Shown: positions 53,077-62,145 of the stretch, in pieces
Layout: the number at the start of each line of letters is the position of its first letter
Numbering within the stretch: the first letter of the stretch is position 1
Origin: Herbiconiux daphne
Lineage (GTDB): Bacteria > Actinomycetota > Actinomycetes > Actinomycetales > Microbacteriaceae
Assembly (NCBI RefSeq): GCF_024979295.1
Contig: NZ_JANLCJ010000005.1
Span: forward strand, 62,001-126,000
DNA length: 64,000 nt
Direction: 5' to 3'
The notes under the pieces: generated by a model
The model's input: the letters and a program-made list of their open reading frames with translations, nothing else
Database searches by the model: none
What the model was told of the DNA's origin: nothing
Translations under genes and position numbers: made by a program

Positions 53077-54786
53077 CTACCGGCAGAGGGTCAGGGCGGT
53101 GCCGGCTGCGGTGACGGTGGCCGGGCGACCGGCGACCGACTCGAGCTCCGTTCCGTCGGCCGGCACGGCGATCGACCGGGTGGCGTCGCTCGTCGGGTAG
53201 GCGAGGGTCGCGGATGTCGCGGCGCCGTCTATCGGGGCGATCTCGAGGTCGGTGCCCTCCGCCACCGCGACCGTGGTGTTCGCGGGCACCGTCGAACAAC
53301 TCGTGCCCGCGTCGGCATCCGCCTCGACGGCCGCCCACTGCACGTTGAGCGACACCTGGTCGGCGGTCAGCTGCGACGGCTCCTCGCCGTCGATGCGGCC
53401 GGCGTCCACCATGCCGGTGAGCTCGCTCCAGGTCACGGTGGGGGCGAGACCGGGCGAGGGCGCGGCATCCGCCACCACCGGGAACTCCTGCTGACTGAGG
53501 TAGGCGGCCCCGGTCAGCAACGCCGCGTTCGAGGCCTTCCAGTCGGCGAGCCCCCGGGCGTCTTCGCCGAACCCGACGATGTTGATGGCGCTCCAGCCCG
53601 CGAGCAGCAGCACGATCACGGCGACGGCCAGCCGCGTCGCTGAGACGAACCGGGCGATCGTCGCCACGAAGAGCGGGATCGCCGCGATCAGGATGAAGTA
53701 GCTGTAGCCCCCGCTCGCCGATTCGGCGACGTCGCGGCTCAGCCGGCCGACGAGGGTGATGACGAGTGAGAGCACGAGGCCGACCAGCAGGAAGAGGTAG
53801 GTGCGGCGGGCCCGCGAACTGCCGACCGGCGCGTTGCGCACCGCCAGGTAGGCGATCACGCCGAGGGTGCTGACGACGAGCAGGGGGGTGGTGAACGAGT
53901 CGCTCACCGGGATCGAGTCGTTGACGGCCTTGTTGAGCAGGGCGTAGACGAACTCGGGTCCGTCGCGCAGCACCTGCGTGATGCTGTGGGCGCTGTTGTA
54001 GCTCGGGATGGTCCAGAACACGCGCGCGAGCACGAACCAGACCGCCGGGATGAGAACGGTCACGATGCCGAGCAGGTAGCGGCGCAGGCTGATCGCCGCC
54101 AGACCGGCCGCGACCCCGAGGGGGATGTAGGCCGAGCCGCTGAACGTGCCCACGATCGAGAGCGCCATCATCCAGACCCAGCGGCTTCGGTCGCCGAGGG
54201 CCGGCGACAGGGCGCAGTAGAGCACCCAGAGGCCGGCCGCCGTCGCCGCGGTGTACTGGAACTGCCCGGCCCAGGTGAGGGTGCCGACGCCGGCCGCCAT
54301 GAGCAGCACGGGAGCCACCGCGGCCACGGCGACCGCGCGCGAGGGGATGACGAGGCGGAGCAGCTTGTAGACGGCGACACCGCCGGCGAGGTGGCTGATG
54401 ATCATCGGTGCCGCATAGAGCCAGTAGCCCTGCAACCCGATCGTGTTGTAGAGCAGCGAGAACCAGAGCTTCGTGAAGAGGATGGTGTGCTCGTTGTGCG
54501 GGGTGATCAGCCAGCCGATCCAGCTCGCGCCCTCGGGCGGGTTCAGGTAGTCGAACTCGTCGTAGATGAACCACTGACCGCGCACGTTCGCCCACAGCAC
54601 GAGAGCGGTCACGACGAGCAGCAGCACCAGCGCGACGCGCGCCACGACCACGGGATCGAGGCGTCGCCAGAGGCCGAGGAGGCGTCGGTGGGCACCCGTC
54701 ACTCCACGGTCGACGGCGGTGTCGAACCGCGTCACAGACGATCCTGCAGGGGAGTGGTCACTCATTCCGGGCACCATTCGTTTCAC
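53077..54786 (-). CDS. GT-C-like membrane protein with extracytoplasmic C-terminal domain
   Basis: About 569 residues: ten to twelve hydrophobic segments up to about residue 420, then a soluble C-terminal domain. The first loop carries QWFIYDEFDYL with Asp76-Glu77, a likely catalytic acidic pair. The C-terminus begins A-P-T-V-T-W-S-E-L-T-G-M-V-D-A-G, shared with the genes at 56201 and 57622, and then has a Cys pair and a beta-rich end. The start may be GTG 54786 or ATG 54765. Confidence 0.72.
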   Translation of the reverse strand: MKRMVPGMSDHSPAGSSVTRFDTAVDRGVTGAHRRLLGLWRRLDPVVVARVALVLLLVVTALVLWANVRGQWFIYDEFDYLNPPEGASWIGWLITPHNEHTILFTKLWFSLLYNTIGLQGYWLYAAPMIISHLAGGVAVYKLLRLVIPSRAVAVAAVAPVLLMAAGVGTLTWAGQFQYTAATAAGLWVLYCALSPALGDRSRWVWMMALSIVGTFSGSAYIPLGVAAGLAAISLRRYLLGIVTVLIPAVWFVLARVFWTIPSYNSAHSITQVLRDGPEFVYALLNKAVNDSIPVSDSFTTPLLVVSTLGVIAYLAVRNAPVGSSRARRTYLFLLVGLVLSLVITLVGRLSRDVAESASGGYSYFILIAAIPLFVATIARFVSATRLAVAVIVLLLAGWSAINIVGFGEDARGLADWKASNAALLTGAAYLSQQEFPVVADAAPSPGLAPTVTWSELTGMVDAGRIDGEEPSQLTADQVSLNVQWAAVEADADAGTSCSTVPANTTVAVAEGTDLEIAPIDGAATSATLAYPTSDATRSIAVPADGTELESVAGRPATVTAAGTALTLCR

Positions 54787-54863
54787 TGGGGGAACGGATC
54801 GACACTACACTCGTCGAGTTGTGCGCCGCTCGCGGCACTCCGCGGCCACCGGGCGTCAGGCGT

Positions 54864-56204
54864 TCAGTCGGCAAGGATGCGCTCGCAGGGCACGGAGAAG
54901 GTGAAGCCCGGGGGCGCGATCGGCACGTCGACCGAGCTGTGCGGCCGCGCCTCGCAGGCCGCTCGGAAACCGGGCACCGAGGTGCTCAGCTCGGGCACGC
55001 CGGCCTTGTTGTCGGGCGTGCGGTAGTTCAGGATGCCGGGGGCGATGAGCGCCGCGGCTACGACGAGCGCCACCACGATGCGCACGACCCGGCGGGCGCC
55101 GCGGGCCTCGGGCCCGGGGAGCCACATGCTGACCGTCGCCACGATGGCCACGATCAGCAGCAGAGACGGCACGACGAGGTAACGGCCGCCGAGGAAGACC
55201 TCCACCCCGGGTTCCTGGCGCCCGAGCGACGCCCAGGTGAGAACCGCCGTCACGGCGTAGAAGCCCAGCGACCCGGCGAGGGCCACCGCCGCGAGCCCGC
55301 TACGGCGCCAGCGCAGCGCGATGAGCGCCGCGAGCACGACCATGGCCGCCGCGGCCAGGAACACCACCGGCTGCCGGCCGAGTTCGGCATAGAGCCGCGT
55401 GCCGTCGACCTGGCCCACCAGATCGCCCCAGACCACCCGCACCAGGTAGGTGGCCGCCATCGGTCCGGGCTGGAGTTGCGGCTCGCCCCGGTCGCGCTCG
55501 GTGCCGAGCGCCACCAGCACCTGCACCACCCCGGCGGCGACGAAGGCGATGCTCACGATGTTCTCGCGCAGGCGGGGCAGGGCGAGAGCCCGCGCGACGA
55601 CGAGCGGCAGGAATGCCAGGGCGAGCGGGTCGCTCATCACCGCGGCCGCGACGAGCGCGGCGGCGAACACCGTGCGGGCGACGCCCCCGCTGCGGGCGGA
55701 GAGCGCCATGAACAGGCCGAACATCAGGAACCAGTGCGAGTTCGACGTATTGGTCGCGACCTCCATCGACCCGATCGGCACGATCAGCACGAGAATCCAC
55801 AGCAGGGCGCGCAGCGGCACCTGCACCCGGTCACGGGTGAAGACGAAGGCCGCGAGGGCCGCCGCCGACCACACGGCGGCGCCGGCGAGGTTCATGCCGA
55901 GCCCCAGGTAGCCGGTGGGCACGACGCCCTCGACGATCTGCGCCGCCGTGCGGGGCAGGAAGTGCATGTAGCCGGCGTAAGGCGTGAAGAGGTTGGTGAG
56001 GTAGTCGGCGTGGAAGGCACCGGCCAAGAACTGGTTGCCGTCTTCCGACCAGAGCACGTTGCGCTGCTCGCGCGGCAGCCGCCCGATGGTCACGACGATC
56101 CCTGCCGCGAACAGCACGACCACGACCGCGGCCCGCAGCAGCAGGGGCCGAGCGGGCGTGAGGGCGCGCCCGAAGGCCCAGTCGGCGAATCTGTCGCGGC
56201 TCAT
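54864..56204 (-). CDS. GT-C-like membrane protein
   Basis: A 446-residue protein with about ten hydrophobic segments. The first loop has V-L-W-S-E-D-G-N-Q-F-L, an acidic pair placed like that of its neighbours. The end (about 395-446) is soluble with two Cys. It starts at ATG 56204, overlapping the upstream stop (ATGA). Distant relative of the flanking proteins by eye; function unknown, probably a polyprenyl-sugar-dependent transferase. Confidence 0.68.
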   Translation of the reverse strand: MSRDRFADWAFGRALTPARPLLLRAAVVVVLFAAGIVVTIGRLPREQRNVLWSEDGNQFLAGAFHADYLTNLFTPYAGYMHFLPRTAAQIVEGVVPTGYLGLGMNLAGAAVWSAAALAAFVFTRDRVQVPLRALLWILVLIVPIGSMEVATNTSNSHWFLMFGLFMALSARSGGVARTVFAAALVAAAVMSDPLALAFLPLVVARALALPRLRENIVSIAFVAAGVVQVLVALGTERDRGEPQLQPGPMAATYLVRVVWGDLVGQVDGTRLYAELGRQPVVFLAAAAMVVLAALIALRWRRSGLAAVALAGSLGFYAVTAVLTWASLGRQEPGVEVFLGGRYLVVPSLLLIVAIVATVSMWLPGPEARGARRVVRIVVALVVAAALIAPGILNYRTPDNKAGVPELSTSVPGFRAACEARPHSSVDVPIAPPGFTFSVPCERILAD

Positions 56205-57625
56205 TCCGCGGGCTCGGCCGGTGAGGTCACCGTCGCCGGAGCGTCGTCGGGCAGTGTCAGGCGGCTGAGCGCGATGTTCCAGCCCCGCTCGGAGTACGGC
56301 CCGGCCGTCAGAAGGCCGGCGTCGACGAAGGCCCGGATGTCCCCGACCGTGACGCTGGGGGCGAAGGCAGGGTCGGGGTAGGCCGAGATGTTCACGTCGC
56401 GGCCCGGCTCGCCGATGAGCGCGACGGTCGCGTAGAAGACATCCCTCGTCGCCTGCTCGGTGATGGCCTGTGCCTGCCCGGTGACCCGCATCACGTAGCC
56501 GCCGTAGACCGCGGTGAGCCCGAGGGCCGCCACGATGGCGATGCCGACCCATCGGTTCGCCGCGGCCAGACGGGTGCAGAGCAACCCGATCAACGGAACG
56601 AGCAGCACCGTCGTGAGGTAGATGTATCGGCTCGACATCGAGGTGTCGGCGCTGAAGTCGATGCGCGAGACCGCGGTCACCAGGGCGAATGCCACGGCGG
56701 CCGCGGCGAGTCCCAGGGCCGCCGGCGAGGCCGTGAAGAGCCGGCGCGCGAAGATCGCGCCGTACAGCACCAGCACACCGAACAGCAGGTATCCGAAGAA
56801 CGGCACCGGCGTCAGCCCGTCGAGCCCGCCCACGATCATGCGCACCGCGAAGGCCGGCACGTCGATCACGAACTTGTCGACGCCACCCGGCTTGATGCCC
56901 GGCGGCATGAAGTAGACCGGGTTGAGCTTCGCGTAGACATACCAGGCGCCGTAGACCGCCACCGCGGGCGTCAGCAGCAGCGCCGTGCGCCAGAGTCCGA
57001 CGCGCCGCAGGGCGACCACGCCGATCGCCACGAGCATGGGCAGCGCGGTGCCCGAGAACAGCAGCGACAGCACCGACACCAGCGCCACGGCGAGAAAACG
57101 GCGCCGGTAGTTCTGCCGCGTCATCCGGTCGGTCAGCAGCACGGCCACGAGGCCGAGCAGCACCGCGCCGAGAAACCCGAACTGGAAGGCCCAGAGCACG
57201 TTCTCGCTGCCCGCGCCGAACAGTGCGACCACGAACGCGAGGGCCACCGCGATCCACGGCGCCACCCGCAGGCGCCGCATCACCCGCCACAGGGCGTGGG
57301 CGATGCCGAGGTGGATGAGCAGCGTCGGCACGAGATAGGGCCAGTAGCTGCCCAGCCCGAACAGCTGCCGGGTGGCGGCGGTGACGAGCATCGGCACGGT
57401 GCTCCAGTGGCCGAGGTGGGGCGTGAAGTAGTCGATCGACGAGAGCTTCAGAAAGTCCCACTCGTCGAAGAAGAACCACTGCCCCCGGCCGCAGACGACG
57501 AGCCAGGCGAACGCGACGGCCATCGAGACGTAGTGCACGGTGGCCGGCGTGAGCATCGTGCGCAGTCGCGTGGCGACCGGATGCCGCGGCCGCGCGACCG
57601 GCGAGGCGGCGACCAGCCCGGTCAC
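56201..57625 (-). CDS. GT-C-like membrane protein, paralogue of the next gene
   Basis: A 474-residue protein with about eleven hydrophobic segments. The first loop is GRGQWFFFDEWDFL with Asp54-Glu55. P-H-L-G-H-W-S-T-V-P-M-L-V-T, Y-W-P-Y-L-V-P and G-S-E-N-V-L-W-A-F-Q-F-G-F follow. The soluble C-terminus has A-P-S-V-T-V-G-D-I-R-A-F-V-D-A-G. It is very similar throughout to the product of 57622-58983, so the two arose by tandem duplication. GTG start overlaps the upstream stop (GTGA). Confidence 0.74.
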   Translation of the reverse strand: MTGLVAASPVARPRHPVATRLRTMLTPATVHYVSMAVAFAWLVVCGRGQWFFFDEWDFLKLSSIDYFTPHLGHWSTVPMLVTAATRQLFGLGSYWPYLVPTLLIHLGIAHALWRVMRRLRVAPWIAVALAFVVALFGAGSENVLWAFQFGFLGAVLLGLVAVLLTDRMTRQNYRRRFLAVALVSVLSLLFSGTALPMLVAIGVVALRRVGLWRTALLLTPAVAVYGAWYVYAKLNPVYFMPPGIKPGGVDKFVIDVPAFAVRMIVGGLDGLTPVPFFGYLLFGVLVLYGAIFARRLFTASPAALGLAAAAVAFALVTAVSRIDFSADTSMSSRYIYLTTVLLVPLIGLLCTRLAAANRWVGIAIVAALGLTAVYGGYVMRVTGQAQAITEQATRDVFYATVALIGEPGRDVNISAYPDPAFAPSVTVGDIRAFVDAGLLTAGPYSERGWNIALSRLTLPDDAPATVTSPAEPAE

Positions 57626-58983
57626 TCGTCGCCTCCGGATGCCGGAACGATGTTCTTGATCGCCAGGTCGAGCGCCGCCTGATCGAACTCGCCCACGTCG
57701 AGGTAGCCCGCGTCGACCAGGCCGCGCAGCTGGTGCACCGTGAGCGTGGGCGCGTAGAGCGGCTCGACGTAGGCGTCGTCGTCGACGGTGACGGCCGGGT
57801 CGTCGATGAGCGACGCAGCCGCGTAGACCACGGCCCGGGTGGGCAGCTCGATGCCGGCCATCTCGGCCGAGTGCTGCCGGATGCCGAGGGCACCCCACAC
57901 GCCCACGGCCGCGCTGACGGCGAGCACGGCCGCCAGGGCCACGCGCCGGCGGGAGCGGAAGAGCGCGCAGAGCGCGGTGAGCGCGACCCCGCACAGCGGC
58001 ACCGCCATGGCGAACACGAAGTAGAGGTAGCGGCCCGAGGTGGCGAGCGCGGGGTCGATGTTGAGGCGCGAGAAGCCGGTCAGCAGGCCGAACGCGATGC
58101 CGGCGAGGGCGAAGGCGAGCGCCAGGGGGGCCGCGCGCCACTGACGCCGCAGAGTCGCGACGGCGAAGACGAGCAGGGCCACGGCGACGACGAGGCCGGC
58201 GAACGGAAGGGGGGAGAGGCCCTGGAAGGCGCCCACGATCATGCGGCCCGCATACAGCGGAACGTCGATGAGCAGCTGCCCCGCCGAATCGGGCTGCCAC
58301 TGCGTCGGCATCGAGTAGGAGGGGTTGGCCTTGGCGAACAGATACCAGGCCAGGTAGACGACGGTGGGGGCGCCGGCCACGATGACGGCGCGGACGAGTC
58401 CCACGCGTCGCAGGGCGAGCAGCGCGAGCGCCGCGACGAGTGGCACGGCGGTGCCGGCGAACATGAGGCCGAGCAGCATGATCAGGGCGATCACGGGCGC
58501 CCGCCGGCGCAGGTTCTCGCGCGTCAGGCCGTCAGCCAGCAGCACGGCGATCGAGCCGCACAGGATGCCGCCGACGAAGCCGAACTGGAAGGCCCAGAGG
58601 ATGTTGTCGGCGCCGGCCCCGTAGAGGGCGAAGACGAGCGCCAAGGCCGTGGCGATCCATGGCTGCACACGCACGGCGTTCATCACGCGCCAGAGAACGT
58701 GGGCGAGGCCGACGTGCACGAGGATGACGAGCACGAGATAGGGCCAGTAGCTGTGCAGCCCCACGGTGTGCACGAGCGCCTGGGTGACGAGCATCGGAAC
58801 GGTGCTCCAGTGACCCACGTGCGGCGCGAGGAAGTCGAGACCGCCGGTCGTCAGGAAGTCCCACTCGTCGTAGTAGAACCACTGGTCTCTGCCATACCAG
58901 CAGATGAAGGCGAAAGCGAGGGCGAGCGTGGCGTAGTGGGCGTGCGCGGGTGTCAGCCACCGGCGCACGCCCACCGGGCGCAT
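57622..58983 (-). CDS. GT-C-like membrane protein, paralogue of the previous gene
   Basis: A 453-residue protein with the same plan: loop GRDQWFYYDEWDFL (Asp39-Glu40), P-H-V-G-H-W-S-T-V-P-M-L-V-T, G-A-D-N-I-L-W-A-F-Q-F-G-F and C-terminal A-P-T-L-T-V-H-Q-L-R-G-L-V-D-A-G-Y-L. Conserved acidic pair and Trp/Phe-rich reentrant motif favour catalysis. ATG 58983 lies four bases after the epimerase stop; ATG 59013 would overlap it. Confidence 0.74.
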   Translation of the reverse strand: MRPVGVRRWLTPAHAHYATLALAFAFICWYGRDQWFYYDEWDFLTTGGLDFLAPHVGHWSTVPMLVTQALVHTVGLHSYWPYLVLVILVHVGLAHVLWRVMNAVRVQPWIATALALVFALYGAGADNILWAFQFGFVGGILCGSIAVLLADGLTRENLRRRAPVIALIMLLGLMFAGTAVPLVAALALLALRRVGLVRAVIVAGAPTVVYLAWYLFAKANPSYSMPTQWQPDSAGQLLIDVPLYAGRMIVGAFQGLSPLPFAGLVVAVALLVFAVATLRRQWRAAPLALAFALAGIAFGLLTGFSRLNIDPALATSGRYLYFVFAMAVPLCGVALTALCALFRSRRRVALAAVLAVSAAVGVWGALGIRQHSAEMAGIELPTRAVVYAAASLIDDPAVTVDDDAYVEPLYAPTLTVHQLRGLVDAGYLDVGEFDQAALDLAIKNIVPASGGDE

Positions 58984-58987
58984 CGAC

Positions 58988-60013
58988 TCAGATGGTGCCG
59001 TCTGCGACGGCATTCTCAATCCACGGGATGACCTCGTCGAGCATGTCTTCGAGCGTGGTGGTCGCTTCGAAGCCGAGCAGCTCCTTCGCCTTCGAGACAT
59101 CCGGAACGCGCTTGGCGACGTCGTATTCGAAGCCCGGGTCGCTGGTGTAGTTGAAGGGCACATCCGGGCCCTTGATCTTGCGCCAGATGGTCTCGGCGAG
59201 CTCGAGCACCGAGTGGCCCTCGGCGGTCGAGACGTTGAAGTCGTTGTTGAGCGCCGCCGGGTGGTCGAGCGAGAGCACGATGCCGCGCGCGAGGTCGCCG
59301 CCGTAGGTGTAGTGGCGCACCTGCTCGCCCGAGCCGAGGATGTGCAGCGGGTCTTGACCCTTGAGCACCTTCTGCACGAGGTCGGGCACCACGTGGCTCA
59401 TGGCGAGCTTCACGTTGCCCGAGTCGATCTCGACGTCGCCGAGCGCGCGGCTCTCGCCGATGCCGACGCAGTTGAACGGGCGCAGGATCGTGTAGGGCAG
59501 CTTGTACTGGTCCCAGGCGGCGCGGGCGAAGTACTCCACCGCGAGCTTCTGGAAGCCGTACGACGACAGGGGCGGCGGCACGAGGCGCTCGTCGCCTTCT
59601 TTCGAGGGCCAGCGGTCGGTCGACTCGAACACCATCGAGCTCGACATGTAGGTCACCTTCTCGAGGCGGCCCTTCTTGTGGGCGGCGATCGCGGCGTCGA
59701 CGCTCGAGGCGATGATGCGCTCGTTCTGCGCCAGCAGGTCGTAGGCGTAGGTGTGGAAGTACGAGATGCCGCCGATGAGGGCGGCTCCGGCGATGAAGTG
59801 GTCGCAGTCCTCGAGCAGGCGCGTCATCAGCTCGACGTCTTGCACGTCGCCCACCACGAGCTCGTAGTTCGGGTTGTCGTCATAGCTCTTCTTGACGGGG
59901 CCGTACTTGGAGTAGTTGTCGACTCCGACGACCTGGTAGCCCTTGGCGAGCAGCTCTTCGACGATGTAACCGCCGATGAATCCCGCGGAGCCGGTGACGA
60001 GGACCTTCTTCAT
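58988..60013 (-). CDS. NAD-dependent sugar-nucleotide epimerase/dehydratase
   Basis: A 341-residue extended SDR. KVLVTGSAGFIGGYIVEEL, then D-N-Y-S-K-Y-G, Y-M-S-S-S-M-V-F-E, S-S-Y-G-F-Q-K-L-A-V-E-Y and R-P-F-N-C-V-G-I-G-E. Its Y-x-x-x-K is Y-G-F-Q-K. More distant from GalE than the other two epimerases here, so specificity is open. Grouped with a GT2 and a UDP-sugar dehydrogenase, it may act on a uronic acid donor. Confidence 0.82.
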   Translation of the reverse strand: MKKVLVTGSAGFIGGYIVEELLAKGYQVVGVDNYSKYGPVKKSYDDNPNYELVVGDVQDVELMTRLLEDCDHFIAGAALIGGISYFHTYAYDLLAQNERIIASSVDAAIAAHKKGRLEKVTYMSSSMVFESTDRWPSKEGDERLVPPPLSSYGFQKLAVEYFARAAWDQYKLPYTILRPFNCVGIGESRALGDVEIDSGNVKLAMSHVVPDLVQKVLKGQDPLHILGSGEQVRHYTYGGDLARGIVLSLDHPAALNNDFNVSTAEGHSVLELAETIWRKIKGPDVPFNYTSDPGFEYDVAKRVPDVSKAKELLGFEATTTLEDMLDEVIPWIENAVADGTI

Positions 60014-60039
60014 GAATGTGTTTTCTTTCTGGTGGGTGA

Positions 60040-60795
60040 TCAGGGAGTGGGGGCGGACTTCGCTGCGAGCTCGTGCAGTTCGTCGACGGTGAGCTTGCGG
60101 CCGAACGCGAAACGGTACCAGCGGAAGTACTTCGGCAGCCATTTCGCGAGCTTGAAGTTCGACTGACCGAACGCGCGGTCGAGCCAGATGGTCGGGATCT
60201 CGGCCACCGGCAGCCGCAGGCGGCGTGCTTTCGCGGTGAGCTCGAGCCCGATCTCGAAGCCGTCTTTGGAGTTGATGCCCACCTGGCGCACGAACTCCGC
60301 GTTGTAGGCCTTGAACGAGTTCGTGGCGTCGCGGGTGCCGGCGTTGGTGAACAGCTCGAGGGTGATGCCGGCCGTGCGCGAGAGGAAGCTCTTGAAGCGC
60401 GGCCCGCCGACCTGCTGGCCGCCCGGCATGTAGCGCGACGCGGCGGCCACGACGACACCGCGTTCGACCAGGCGCACGAGGTCGTCGATCTGGCGCGGGT
60501 CGTCGCATCCGTCGGCCATCGTCACCACGACGGTCTCGCTCGTGGCGTGGTCGATGCCGTAGCGGATGGCGTAGGCGGGGCCCCGGCCGTAGTCGTTGAC
60601 GAGCACCTTGAGATTCGGATGCCGCTCGGCATAGCGTTCGACCACGGGCACCGTGGTGTCGCTCGGGGAGTCGACCACCACGAGCACCTCGGAGTCGAGG
60701 TGCACCGCCTCGAAGATGCGGTCGAGGCCGGGAACGATGTCATCGCCCTCGTTGTAGGCGGGGATGACGATCGAGGCGCGAAGCCCGTCGGTCAA
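60040..60795 (-). CDS. Glycosyltransferase family 2, polyprenyl-phosphate-mannose synthase-like
   Basis: A 251-residue soluble GT2: SIVIPAYNEGDDIVPGLDRI, VVDSPSDTTVPVV, T-M-A-D-G-C-D-D-P-R-Q-I and S-R-Y-M-P-G-G. The core resembles DPM1-type enzymes that load sugar onto polyprenyl phosphate, but no membrane helices follow. The start is TTG 60795, overlapping the dehydrogenase stop (TTGA), with AGGGGG about eight bases upstream. It could supply lipid-linked sugar to the nearby GT-C proteins. Confidence 0.82.
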   Translation of the reverse strand: MTDGLRASIVIPAYNEGDDIVPGLDRIFEAVHLDSEVLVVVDSPSDTTVPVVERYAERHPNLKVLVNDYGRGPAYAIRYGIDHATSETVVVTMADGCDDPRQIDDLVRLVERGVVVAAASRYMPGGQQVGGPRFKSFLSRTAGITLELFTNAGTRDATNSFKAYNAEFVRQVGINSKDGFEIGLELTAKARRLRLPVAEIPTIWLDRAFGQSNFKLAKWLPKYFRWYRFAFGRKLTVDELHELAAKSAPTP

Positions 60796-61997
60796 ATCAC
60801 GACCCCCTGGCCGAGCATGTTCCAGACGTCGGCGACCGGCTTGTCGGTGACGAGGTCGCGGTATTCGCTGTGCGGGGTCGCGATGATGAGGATGTCGGCC
60901 TTCTCGAGCACCGACTCGAGCGGCAGCAGGGTGTCGTCGGTCTCTTCGGTCACGTAGGGGTCGGTGCCGAGCACGGCCTTCGCGCGGAACTTCAGCACCC
61001 GGCGCAGCTTGTAGGAGAGGCTGGAACGGATGTCGTCGGAGCCGGCCTTGAACGCCATGCCGAGGATGCCCACGGTGAGGTTCTCGAGGTCGAAGCGCTT
61101 CTCGAGCTGGGTCACGATGTAGAGCGGCAGCCCCTCGTTGACGAGCATCGCCGAGTGGCCGAGCGAGAACTTGTTGTCGCTGAACGCGGCGAGCTGCATC
61201 GTGTCTTTGAACAGGCACGGCCCGGCGGCGAAGCCGGGGCCCGGCAGGTCTTTGGCCCGCGGGTAGTCGTGGGTGAGACCCTTGCGGATCTTCTCGAAGT
61301 CGAGCCCGCGGTCGTTCGCCATCATGTAGAACTGGTTCGCCGCGGCGAACTTGATGTAGCGCCAGGTGTTGGTGAACAGCTTCGCCAGCTCGGCCTCTTC
61401 GGGCTCGAGGTCGACGATCTGGTCGGTGAGGGTGCGGAACAGCTTCGACGCACGGGCGCGGCCGGTGTCGGTGCGGCTCGAGACGATCTGCGGCAGGGTG
61501 AAGAGCTCTTCCATCGCCTTGTGCTCGGCGATGCGCTCGGGGCAGAAGGCGACCTCGGTGGCGAGGCCGGCCTCGCGCAGGCGGCGCTCGACAAGGGCGG
61601 TGACACCCGGGTAGACCGTGCTGCGCAGAATGAGCAGCTGGTCGTCGGAGAAGAACGGCATGCAGGTCTCGAGCGCGGCCGGGATGGCGTTCGGGTCGGG
61701 GTTGAGGTGCTCGTCGACCGGCGTGCCGATCACGACGATCACGTTCTCGGCCGTGCCGACCACGCTGGCGTCGGTCGACGCGGTGAACATGCCGTTGGCC
61801 AGCACCTTCTGCAGCACGGGTTCGGCACCGGGCTCGCTGAACGGCATGACTCCGGCGTTGATGCCGGCGACCGCGCGTTCGCTCACGTCGTAGACGACGA
61901 CTTTCGAACCACGGTCGGCCAGGGCGATGGCCAGAGGAAGGCCGACGTGGCCACCTCCGCCGATGACGACTACGTCTCTGTCAAAGTTGGTGGACAA
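60792..61997 (-). CDS. UDP-glucose/GDP-mannose dehydrogenase-family protein
   Basis: A 401-residue NAD-dependent oxidoreductase. The Rossmann motif VVVIGGGGHVGLPLA opens it; G-T-P-V-D-E-H, L-R-S-T-V-Y-P-G and F-C-P-E-R follow. The catalytic region is F-A-A-G-P-C-L-F-K-D with Cys261 and Lys264. F-K-A-G-S-D-D-I-R-S-S binds the nucleotide. It oxidises a UDP-hexose to its uronic acid, or a related sugar. TTG start with AGAGG about nine bases upstream; leader of unknown length. Confidence 0.88.
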   Translation of the reverse strand: MSTNFDRDVVVIGGGGHVGLPLAIALADRGSKVVVYDVSERAVAGINAGVMPFSEPGAEPVLQKVLANGMFTASTDASVVGTAENVIVVIGTPVDEHLNPDPNAIPAALETCMPFFSDDQLLILRSTVYPGVTALVERRLREAGLATEVAFCPERIAEHKAMEELFTLPQIVSSRTDTGRARASKLFRTLTDQIVDLEPEEAELAKLFTNTWRYIKFAAANQFYMMANDRGLDFEKIRKGLTHDYPRAKDLPGPGFAAGPCLFKDTMQLAAFSDNKFSLGHSAMLVNEGLPLYIVTQLEKRFDLENLTVGILGMAFKAGSDDIRSSLSYKLRRVLKFRAKAVLGTDPYVTEETDDTLLPLESVLEKADILIIATPHSEYRDLVTDKPVADVWNMLGQGVVI

Positions 61998-62145
61998 ACG
62001 CCTGACCTCTTGTTGTAGGGGATGTTTTTCGCGACTCTCTGCCCGTGTCGACAGCAGTAGAGCAATCGCAAGGATACATGGCCGGTTATCATTTTGAAGG
62101 CTCGGCACACTCGCCGGGCGTCAGGATGCTCAGGAAGCCTGCTAC

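Noticed and set aside
51314-54595. Open frame of 1093 codons on the minus strand
   Set aside because: Out-of-frame reading of two membrane-protein genes; Arg/Ala/Gly-rich and without hydrophobic segments.
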